A stretch of DNA of 64,000 nt from Streptomyces cinerochromogenes. Its GTDB lineage: Bacteria > Actinomycetota > Actinomycetes > Streptomycetales > Streptomycetaceae. The position numbers and the translations under genes were made by a program. The stretch spans positions 62,001-126,000 of the forward strand of contig NZ_BMRM01000008.1 in the NCBI RefSeq assembly GCF_014648635.1, given 5' to 3'. Positions 1 to 7,499 of this stretch are shown one piece after another (the first letter of the stretch is position 1; each line of letters opens with the position of its first letter). The notes under the pieces were generated by a model. The model searched no databases. It was given only the letters and a program-made list of their open reading frames with translations, and was not told the DNA's origin.

Positions 1-2819
1 ACCCGGTCGAACGGCACCCCGTCGTGGGCGAAGGCGTCCAGCACCGTCGTCCGCATGCTCTCCACGAACCGGTCCACGGTCGCCCGCTCGTCCACCTCGC
101 CGCGCAGCACCACCGTGTTGGCGAAGAACCCCGGCACGTCCTCCAGGTCCCGCCGGCCGCGGCCGGTGGTGACGGTGCCGAACGCGACGTCCCGCTGGCC
201 GGAGTACCGGGAGAACAGCAGCGCGCAGGCGCCCGCGAACAGGGTGAACACGGTGGTGCCGCGCCCGGCGGCGAGCTGCCGCAGCCGGCTCACCAACTCC
301 GCGGGGAGCAGGTGCCGGTGGGCGGCTCCGGCGGTGGTGCGGACGGCGGGACGGGGCCGGTCGGTGGGCAGCTCGAGCTGCTGGAGGTCCGCCAGGTGCC
401 GTTTCCAGTAGGCCAGATCGGCGCGGTCGGCGTCACCGCCCCGCTGCCGCCGCTCCCACACCGCGAAGTCGGGGTACTGCACGAGGAGTTGGGGCAGGCC
501 GTCGGGCTCGCCGGTGGTCTCCGCGTGGTGGAGGGCGGCGAGTTCCCGGGTGAGGACGCCCACGGACCAGCCGTCGGTGACGATGTGGTGCTGGGCGAGG
601 AGCAGCAGGTGGTCCTCTTCGGCGAGCCGGACGAGCAGGGCCCGGCTCAGCGGGCCGGCCGCCAGGTCGAAGGGGCGGCTCAGCTCCTCGGTGAGCAGCG
701 CCTCGGCGGTTTCGGTGCGGCGCGCCTCGGGTACGTCGGTGAGGTCGGCGGTCCGCAGCGGCAGGTCCGGTTCCGGGGCGACACGCTGGACGCCCTGGCC
801 GTCGGCGGTGGCGAAGGTGGTGCGCAGGGAGGCGTGGCGGGCCGCGAGGCGGTGCAGGGCGCGGCGCAGCGCGTCCGCGTCCAGGGGGCCGCGCAGCCGC
901 AGGGACAGGCCGGTGTTGTACTCGGTGCCGCCCGGGTTCAGCTCGTCGAGGTACCACAGCCGCCGCTGCGCGCTGGACAACGGCAGGGTGCCGTCCGCGG
1001 GTGCCGGGGGTATCGGCTCCGGCGGTACGGCGGCCGACGGGTCGCCCAGCAGCGGGGTCAGGCCGGCGACCGTCCGCGCGGTGAACACGTCCCGCACCGT
1101 CAGCCGCACGCCCAGCTCGTCCCGGATCCGGGCCAGGACACGGGCGGCGAGAATCGATTCACCGCCCAGCTCGAAGAAGTCGTCCGTCACCCCGACCGCG
1201 TCGACACCGAGGGTCTCGGCCCAGATCTCCGCGAGCGCCCGCTCCTCGTCCGACCTGGGAGCCACCTGCCCGCCCGGGACGGCCCGCTCGGGCACCGGCA
1301 GCGCCCTCCGGTCGATCTTGTTCTGCGGGGTGAGCGGCATCCGCTCCAGCACCACGATGGCCGACGGCACCATGTGAGCGGGAAGCAGAGCGGCCAGCGC
1401 GGCACGGAGGGCCGCGGGGTCCAGGGGGCTTGGGGAGGGGGCGGGGGTGACTGCGGGGGCCGGGCCGGTGACGGGGGGAGCCGACGGGGTGACGTAGGCG
1501 ACGAGGCGCTGGTGGCCGGGCTCGTCCTCGCGGACCACGACCACCGCCTCGCCCACGCTCCCGGCGCCGGCGCGGCGCAGGGCGGCCTCGATCTCCCCCG
1601 GCTCGACACGGAAGCCGCGGATCTTCACCTGCCGGTCCAGCCGGCCCAGGAACTCCAGTTCCCCGTCGGCCGTCCAGCGCGCCCGGTCCCCGGTGCGGTA
1701 CAGCCGGGCGCCGGGCGGGCCGAAGGGATCGGCGACGAAGCGGGCGGCGGTCAGCCCCGGGCGGCCCAGATAGCCGCGGGCCACCGCGTCGCCGCCGACG
1801 AACAGCTCACCGTCCGCCCCGGGCGCGACCGGACGCAGCGCGGCGTCGAGGACGTACACCCGGGTGTGCGGCAGGGCACCGCCGATCGTCGGGGTACCCC
1901 GGCCGGCGGTGAGCGGTCCGGTCCAGGTCGAGACGATGGTGGCCTCGGTCGGGCCGTAGGAGTTGATCATGCGGCGGCCGGGTGCCCAGCGGTCGACCAG
2001 CCCCGCCGGGCAGGCCTCGGCGCCCACGATCAGCGTGCGCAGACGGCGCGCGGTGCCCTGCGCCGGGTCGGGCAGGGTGGCCAGCGCGGCCGGCGGGATC
2101 AGGGCGTGGGTGATGCGGTGCTCGTCCAGGACCGCGGCGAGTTCGTCACCCAGCCAGGGACCGTGCGGCGGTACGACGAGTGTGGCGCCGGACAGCACGG
2201 AGACGAACAGCTCCAGCACGGAGGCGTCGAAGCTCGGCGAGGAGAACTGGAGCACGCGGTCGCCCGGACCCACCGCGTACCGTTCCGCGGCGGCCGTGGT
2301 GAAGCCGCCGATGCCCCGGTGGGTGACGGTCACGCCCTTGGGGGTGCCGGTGGAGCCGGAGGTGTAGATGACGTAGGCGGCGTGGTCGGCGTGGACCCGG
2401 GCCTCGGGCACCGCCCCGTCCGCGGCCTCCAGCAGCTCGCGGACCCGGTGCGGGTCGTCGAGGGTGACGGCGGGCGCGGCGTCGGCGAGCATCAGCGCGC
2501 GGCGCTCGGCGGGGTAGGCGGGGTCGACCGGGAGGAAGGCGGCGCCCGCCCGGGCGACGGCCAGCTCGGCCGCTATCAGCTCCATGGAGCGCGGCAGGAC
2601 CAGGGCGACGATCCGGTCCGGGCCGGCCCCGCGTCTGGCCAGGTGTACGGCCAACCGCTCGGCCCGGTCGGCCAGTTCGCGGTAGGTCCAGGTCTGCCGG
2701 CCGTCGGTGAGGGCCGGTGCGTCCGGGGTGCGGGCCACCCACGCGGTGAACAGCTCGCCGAGCGTCGGATGCGGCGGCAGGGAGGACGCCTGTGCGGGCT
2801 TGTCGTGCAGGTCCGTCAT
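1..2819 (-). CDS. Nonribosomal peptide synthetase, A-T-C order (C-terminus beyond window)
   Basis: Activates an amino acid as its adenylate, loads it on a carrier protein and condenses it with the next unit. Visible: A-domain core A3 YTSGSTGTPKG (~152-162), A5 NSYGPTEAT, A7 YRTGDRAR, A8 GRLDRQVKIRGFRVEPGEIE and A10 Lys in PQNKIDRRAL (~501). The carrier motif is LGGES (Ser555), and the following C domain keeps HHIVTDG (744-750). The protein begins directly with the A domain, as expected for an initiation module, and continues past base 1. Aligning by eye to GrsA gives specificity positions D-A-L-L-I-G-S-I-V, a largely hydrophobic pocket; I do not assign a substrate. ATG at 2819 is preceded by GAAGGA. 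The PBP-type thioesterase candidate and a P450 lie upstream on the same strand, so this is the edge of a peptide cluster extending left. Confidence 0.93.
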   Translation of the reverse strand, partial: MTDLHDKPAQASSLPPHPTLGELFTAWVARTPDAPALTDGRQTWTYRELADRAERLAVHLARRGAGPDRIVALVLPRSMELIAAELAVARAGAAFLPVDPAYPAERRALMLADAAPAVTLDDPHRVRELLEAADGAVPEARVHADHAAYVIYTSGSTGTPKGVTVTHRGIGGFTTAAAERYAVGPGDRVLQFSSPSFDASVLELFVSVLSGATLVVPPHGPWLGDELAAVLDEHRITHALIPPAALATLPDPAQGTARRLRTLIVGAEACPAGLVDRWAPGRRMINSYGPTEATIVSTWTGPLTAGRGTPTIGGALPHTRVYVLDAALRPVAPGADGELFVGGDAVARGYLGRPGLTAARFVADPFGPPGARLYRTGDRARWTADGELEFLGRLDRQVKIRGFRVEPGEIEAALRRAGAGSVGEAVVVVREDEPGHQRLVAYVTPSAPPVTGPAPAVTPAPSPSPLDPAALRAALAALLPAHMVPSAIVVLERMPLTPQNKIDRRALPVPERAVPGGQVAPRSDEERALAEIWAETLGVDAVGVTDDFFELGGESILAARVLARIRDELGVRLTVRDVFTARTVAGLTPLLGDPSAAVPPEPIPPAPADGTLPLSSAQRRLWYLDELNPGGTEYNTGLSLRLRGPLDADALRRALHRLAARHASLRTTFATADGQGVQRVAPEPDLPLRTADLTDVPEARRTETAEALLTEELSRPFDLAAGPLSRALLVRLAEEDHLLLLAQHHIVTDGWSVGVLTRELAALHHAETTGEPDGLPQLLVQYPDFAVWERRQRGGDADRADLAYWKRHLADLQQLELPTDRPRPAVRTTAGAAHRHLLPAELVSRLRQLAAGRGTTVFTLFAGACALLFSRYSGQRDVAFGTVTTGRGRRDLEDVPGFFANTVVLRGEVDERATVDRFVESMRTTVLDAFAHDGVPFDR

Positions 2820-3304
2820 GGGTGAAGTCCTTCGGAGAGCGGAACGATGCGGCGTCGGGGCCCGGCAAGGGGGCGGTGCACTGGATCGGGGTGGCACACC
2901 GGATGCGCGTGACGGTGCGGTGGTACGGCGGTGCGGGGCGCCCTGCCGGGGGCGGCGACGGCGACCCGGCGCGGGCGGGCGGGCGGGCGACGGGTGACGG
3001 GTGACGCGCAGAGCGGGTGGAACGGGGGAGGAAAGCCGGCAGTGACGGCCGGGCGGAGCCGACCGCGGGACCGGTCCGGCCCCCTGTTCGGGGCGCCCGC
3101 TCCGCCCGCGGAGGCGACGAGGCGATCCGGCCCGGCCCCACGCCGGGTGACGACCACCGTCCCGGGCAACCGGAGCGAGCCGAGCCCGGCCGAGCCAGAC
3201 CGAACCGACCGAACCAACCGAACAAAGTCCAGCCAAGTCCAGTTCGGGCAAACCCAGCCGGCCGGCCGGCGACGGCCACCCCCGGCGCGTCCGCACCCCC
3301 CGGC
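2820..3304. other. 485-bp gene-free spacer upstream of the NRPS
   Basis: No credible gene on either strand; open frames here are GC-bias artefacts. It presumably holds the NRPS promoter, since the SD GAAGGA lies just upstream of base 2819. It also has short tandem motifs: GACGGGT copies near 2990-3005 and a GACCGAACC-like block described separately. Confidence 0.6.
3171..3242. repeat. Degenerate short tandem repeats (GACCGAACC / AAGTCCAGCC)
   Basis: A run of 9-10 bp units around CCGAGC, GACCGAACC and GAACCAACC (3171-3223), followed by two direct copies of AAGTCCAG (3226-3242). It lies between the thioesterase-like gene end and the NRPS start. No function can be deduced. Confidence 0.6.
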
Positions 3305-4666
3305 TCAGCCGTCGGCCACCCGGCAGGCCATGCGCCCGGAGATCTGCACCCGGTCCACCCGGCCGGAGGCCGGATCGCGGTGGAAGCGTCCGCCGGGTTC
3401 GACACGCCCGGTGTCCGGATCGAGCAGGTCGCAGGAGAGGTCGGCGTAGCAGACCAGCGGGATGGGAAGGTCGCCGTCCACCGACAGGGCCGGCGAGCCG
3501 TCCGGTCCGGGCGCGACGCGGTACGTCATGGCGCCGTTGCGGTAGGTGCCCATGCAGTCGGGCGGCGCGACGGGCCGGCCCCGGTCAGCGGAGCGCGCGC
3601 CGGCGGGTACGGCGGGCACCCGGACGCCGGCCAGCCGGTCCAGTTCCCCGGCGAGGTCGCGCCACAGCGCGGTGGCGCCCGCGGAGTTGCCCGTGAAGGC
3701 GACCACGACCCCGCTCTCCGGGTCGGCCCGCAGATGGCAGGACGTACCCTGGGCGTTGCCGTCGTGCCCGCACCACACGCGGTCGTCCCGCTGGTACAGG
3801 GCGACTCCGGCGCCCCAGCCGTCGGCCAGTGCGCCCGGGCGGGCGGCGGTCTCGGCGCGGCGCATCTCCTTGGCGACGGCGGGCGGCAGCAGGTCCGCGC
3901 GGCCGATCAGCGCGGCGCCGAACGCGGCCAGGTCCCGGGCGCTCGCGAGCAGCGCACCGGCCGGGGCTTCCAGCGGCGCCAGGTTCTGCCGGGCCGGCAG
4001 GGCCTGCCCGGTCGCGGTGTTGACGGCGTGCCCGGCGGCCACGGGGCGGGTGGGCGCGCTGTCGCCGGTGAACGCGGGTATGACACCGAGGGGTTCGAGG
4101 AGCAGCGTACCGACCGCCTCGGTCCACGGCATGCCGGTGACCGCCTCGACCAGGCGCCCGGCGGCGACGTAACCGGCGTTGGAGTAGGAGAAGTCGGTGC
4201 CCGGCGCGAACAGCGCGTCGCGGGCGGTGCAGACGGCCGCGAGATAGCGGGCGGCGGTGGACGTGGCGGCGGTGTCCGAGTCCCAACCGGTGGGTAACCC
4301 TCCTGTGTGGCTCAGGAGTTGTCGGACCGTCACCTCGGGTGTTCCGCTCAGCTCCGGGAGGTGCGCGGCGGCGGGCTCGTCCGGGTCGAGGTCGCCGTCG
4401 TCGGCCAGGAGCATGACGAGTGCGGCGGTGTAGGGCTTGGTGAGCGAGCCCAGCGGGACCGCCGTGTCGGCGGTGAAGGGGGCGCCGGTGGCGGTGTCGG
4501 CCGTGCCGGTGTGCACGGAGAGGACGTCCGTGCCGGTGTCCAGGGCGAGTTGGGCGCCGGGTACCCGGTGGGTCCGGGCGAGGGCGTCGAGACGGTGCTG
4601 CAGTTCCCGGTGGAGCGGGGACGGCGTCCGGGAGGCGGCCGGAGCTGCGGGGATGGTGTACGGCAT
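3305..4666 (-). CDS. Serine hydrolase of the beta-lactamase/PBP fold; candidate PBP-type peptide cyclase (thioesterase)
   Basis: A 453-aa protein without a signal peptide. Active-site motifs in order: S74-L-T-K77 (SxxK), Y161-S-N163 (YxN) and H301-D-G303 (HxG). A ~80-residue C-terminal domain (about 370-453) looks lipocalin-like. The family includes D-aminopeptidases, esterases and the stand-alone PBP-type thioesterases (SurE type) that release and macrocyclise nonribosomal peptides. The cytosolic form, ~450-aa length, extra C-terminal domain and position between a P450 and an NRPS favour the cyclase role. That role is inferred from context and not shown by the sequence. A secondary-metabolite esterase or resistance hydrolase remains possible. 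ATG at 4666; a GGGAG element lies about 10-15 nt upstream. Confidence 0.8.
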   Translation of the reverse strand: MPYTIPAAPAASRTPSPLHRELQHRLDALARTHRVPGAQLALDTGTDVLSVHTGTADTATGAPFTADTAVPLGSLTKPYTAALVMLLADDGDLDPDEPAAAHLPELSGTPEVTVRQLLSHTGGLPTGWDSDTAATSTAARYLAAVCTARDALFAPGTDFSYSNAGYVAAGRLVEAVTGMPWTEAVGTLLLEPLGVIPAFTGDSAPTRPVAAGHAVNTATGQALPARQNLAPLEAPAGALLASARDLAAFGAALIGRADLLPPAVAKEMRRAETAARPGALADGWGAGVALYQRDDRVWCGHDGNAQGTSCHLRADPESGVVVAFTGNSAGATALWRDLAGELDRLAGVRVPAVPAGARSADRGRPVAPPDCMGTYRNGAMTYRVAPGPDGSPALSVDGDLPIPLVCYADLSCDLLDPDTGRVEPGGRFHRDPASGRVDRVQISGRMACRVADG

Positions 4667-4767
4667 GAGAAGGGGACTCCCGTTGGGTGGGTCTCATGTG
4701 CGGGTGCGCCGGCCCGGCCCCGCACGAGCGGTGTGGGGGCCGGCCGGGGGCGCAGGCGGCGCCCGGG

Positions 4768-5976
4768 CTACGGTCTGCCGACCTCGACGGGCAGGTGCCG
4801 TACGCCGATGATGACGGCCGGGTTCTGGTAGGCGATGTCCTCGTACGAGGGGATCGCCAGGATGCGGAATCGTTCATGCAACATGCGCAGGGCGATCCGC
4901 GCCTCCAGCCGGGCCAGCGGCGCGCCGAAACAGAAGTGGATGCCGTGCCCGAACGTCAGATGGGGGTTCGGGTTCCGGGTCGCGTCGAAGGCGTCGGGCG
5001 TGTCGAAGCGGGCGGGGTCCCGGTTGGCGGCGCCCAGGTGCGCCATCAGAAGGGCGTCGGCCGGGAGGTCGTGGCCGCCGAGGGTCACGGGCCGGGTGAC
5101 CCGGCGGCCCAGCTCCGGGAAGGGCGGCAGCCAGCGCAGCACCTCCTCGACGGCGGCCGGGATCCGTGCGGGGTCGGCACGCAGCGCGGCGTCGGCGCCG
5201 GGGTGCCGGTCGAAGGTGACGACGGCGTTGCCCAGCAGCGCGGTCGTGGTGATGTGCCCGGCGACCAGCAGCAGGGCCACGAACCCGACCATCTCCTGGT
5301 CGGCGAGGCGGACGCCGTCCACCTCGGCGGCGATGAGCCTGCTGGTGAGGTCGTCACCGGGGTGGGCGCGGCGGGCGCGGATGTGGTCGAGCATGTAGTC
5401 GTTCATCTCGCGCACGGTGGGGGCGATGGCCTCCAGGGCCCGCTCCAGGTCGGCCATGTCGGGCGCCTCGCCGAGCTGGTCGCCGCCGAACAGGACGCTC
5501 GCCCACTCCTGGAAGAGCCGGTGTTCCTCGGCGGGGATGCCGAGCAGTTCGGCGATCACGATGATCGGCAGGGGGTAGGCCAGCGCGTCGACCAGGTCGA
5601 AGCGGTCGCGGTCGGCGACCTCGTCCAGCAGCCGGGCGGTCACGGCCTCGATGCGCGGGCCGAGCCCCTGGACCACCCGCGGGGTGAACGCCTGGCTGAC
5701 CAGGGTGCGGAGCTTGCGGTGTTCCGGCGGGTCCATGCCGACGAAGTTGCCCTGCCGGAAGGTCTCGAAGTCGGACTGGGTCGGAGCGAGGGCGGACAGG
5801 TCCGAGGAGTACGTCGCCGGGTCGGCGAGCACGGTGGCGACGGTCTCGTGGTCCAGCACCTGCCAGACCCCCTGCTTCTCGTCGTACCGCACCGGCCCGG
5901 CCTCGCGTAAGCCCCGCCAGCGGTCGGGTAACTCCTCCAGGAGAAGCCGTTCGCCGGTCGGTTGCCTGCTGGTCAC
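4768..5976 (-). CDS. Cytochrome P450 (likely peptide- or intermediate-tailoring)
   Basis: Haem-thiolate monooxygenase, 402 aa, soluble. The I-helix oxygen-binding motif is AGHITT (239-244), the ExxR motif is EEVLR (277-281), and the haem loop is FGHGIHFCFG with Cys349. GTG start at 5976 is preceded by AAGGAG with a 5-nt gap. It is 101 bp upstream of the serine hydrolase and co-directional with the NRPS, which suggests one biosynthetic unit, with the P450 oxidising the peptide or a precursor amino acid. No ferredoxin gene is adjacent, so electrons would come from elsewhere (a ferredoxin is encoded at 49051-49251). Substrate unknown. Confidence 0.93.
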   Translation of the reverse strand: MTSRQPTGERLLLEELPDRWRGLREAGPVRYDEKQGVWQVLDHETVATVLADPATYSSDLSALAPTQSDFETFRQGNFVGMDPPEHRKLRTLVSQAFTPRVVQGLGPRIEAVTARLLDEVADRDRFDLVDALAYPLPIIVIAELLGIPAEEHRLFQEWASVLFGGDQLGEAPDMADLERALEAIAPTVREMNDYMLDHIRARRAHPGDDLTSRLIAAEVDGVRLADQEMVGFVALLLVAGHITTTALLGNAVVTFDRHPGADAALRADPARIPAAVEEVLRWLPPFPELGRRVTRPVTLGGHDLPADALLMAHLGAANRDPARFDTPDAFDATRNPNPHLTFGHGIHFCFGAPLARLEARIALRMLHERFRILAIPSYEDIAYQNPAVIIGVRHLPVEVGRP

Positions 5977-7499
5977 CTTGTCTCCTTGCTAGCGAGTACG
6001 GGCATGGAGGAGTCGCACACCGGGGGCTGCCACAAGCCGGTGCGGCACGGCCGGGGCCGTGGCTGGTTCCGGGCACGGTGATGTCCCCGCTGCCGGGGCA
6101 TCCGGACCTACGGCGCGAGCGCGCGACCCGTGTGGCCTCGTCGTGCGCGGCGGGACGGACGGTCGCCGTCGGTCCGCCGTCGGGGTGGGCCCGAGGCCTC
6201 AGCACCGGGACTGCTGGAGCCTCAGCACGTGAGGCGCCTCGACACGTGGTGCGTCAGCACATACGGCGCATCGGCACATGGAGCCTCAGCACATGGAGCC
6301 TCAGCACATGCGGTGAAGGACGCGGCAGCCACGCGGCCGGCCACGGCCCCGCAGCGAGCCCGGTCGTGCGGCGCGCCAACCCGACATAACCCATCCCCTC
6401 GGCGATACCTCCCGCGCGGCATGCGCACGGGACCCTCCCGGCTCGTGGAAGGACAGCGGGGCACGCGGCCCCGGGTCCTGCGAACGAGGTGTGAGAATAC
6501 GCAGTCGCAGCGCATGCCGCCCCGCGATTGGCATGATGCGCACTCGGCAACACCTTCGTTTCGATGGAACTCGGCCACAGTCTTCACGGTGCGTCACGCG
6601 CAAGCAACCCCCTGAAGTTGAACGCAGCGTATTCCGACGGTGCTTTTGCGTCACAGTCCGGCCACTTCTCGATGCCGCTCGCGCGCACGAGACCACGGCC
6701 GGATCGCCGCCCCCGCGTGTGCCCCGGCGCTCCGTCCGCAAACCAGGCTCGCGGCAGAAATGTCGCCGCCGGGCGGTGGCCGACGGTCCGTCCCCGCGTC
6801 GCGCCTTCGTTCGCCGACGCGGGGCCCCGCTGTTCGGCCGGCTGGCCGGACTGCCCCTGATCTGGGGGGATGATTCGGCCAGCGGGCACCTTGGGACCGC
6901 CGCCCGGCACCCCGACGACACGCGCGGCGCGCCGCCCCGGCCCACCGCCGACACGCCCGGACCACCCTTCGGCCTCCGTTCCGGTACCCGCCCCCCGCAC
7001 CGGCCGGACGGCCGGGAACCTCGCCCCGTGGGTATGAATTTGGCCATCCCGGCGCGACAGGGGCGCACACGAGAAACCCGTACACCACCCGTGCTTCCGC
7101 ACCGAGCGCGGCACGTCCGGCGAGAGGCGCCGGAGAGCCGAGGCCGGACAGCCGCGCCCGCGGAGCCGCGCCCGGACAGCCGCGCCCGCAGAGCCGGCAG
7201 GACGGCGCCGCCGGTCCGGGCCGGCCCCGTCCGCCTCCCCCGCCCTCCCCTCCGACGGCTCCGGCCACTCCCGCGACTCCGGCGACTCCCGCGGCTCGGG
7301 TGACTCCTGCGGCTCCGGCTGCTTCGGCGGCTCCGGCGCACGGACACCGCATGGGGACGCCGGACCGGGGTATTCGGAGCCATCCGAGGCGCAGGGCGAC
7401 CGGCGGAGTCCCGTGCACGCTCGCCGTGCGCCGGGCGCCGCCGCGAGGGAGTCTTGTGCCCGGGTATGCGACGCGCGGCCGTACGAGGAGGTGGTCGGC
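5977..7499. other. 1.5-kb region without a recognisable gene
   Basis: Neither strand shows a protein with recognisable domains and a good start. The longer open frames are Arg/Pro/Gly-rich and overlap in all frames, as expected for non-coding GC-rich DNA. It contains a 15-17 bp tandem repeat (6198-6313), a less GC-rich block (about 6480-6680) and a low-complexity block of GGACAGCCGCGCCCG and CTCCGGC-type repeats (about 7110-7345). Promoters of the divergent P450 and phosphatase genes must lie at its two ends. An unrecognised small RNA or small protein cannot be excluded. Confidence 0.55.
6198..6313. repeat. Degenerate 15-17 bp tandem repeat (CTCAGCACATGGAGC)
   Basis: Copies of CTCAGCACRTGG-like sequence start at 6198, 6221, 6238, 6253, 6270, 6285 and 6300; the last four are spaced 17, 15 and 15 bp, and the copies at 6285 and 6300 share the full CTCAGCACATG core. 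It lies ~220 bp upstream of the P450 start in an untranslated region. Not CRISPR: no spacers and no cas genes. Confidence 0.75.

Noticed and set aside
24..2825. 933-aa open frame on the plus strand
   Set aside because: It is fully antisense to the NRPS, which has all A, T and C motifs; the antisense product is Gly/Arg/Val/Gln low-complexity.
2146..3405. 419-aa minus-strand frame
   Set aside because: Overlaps the NRPS in another frame; Arg/Pro/Gly-rich, no domain.
3305..4666. True beta-lactamase or D,D-peptidase
   Set aside because: No signal peptide, HDG instead of KTG, and cluster context; it is better placed with cytosolic PBP-type hydrolases, though not excluded.
6198..6313. CRISPR array
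   Set aside because: Units are contiguous and degenerate, without spacers, and no cas gene is present.
6301..7383. Several 100-360 aa frames on both strands in the 5977-7499 region
   Set aside because: All are Arg/Ser/Pro-rich, overlap one another in most frames and lack ribosome binding sites and domains.
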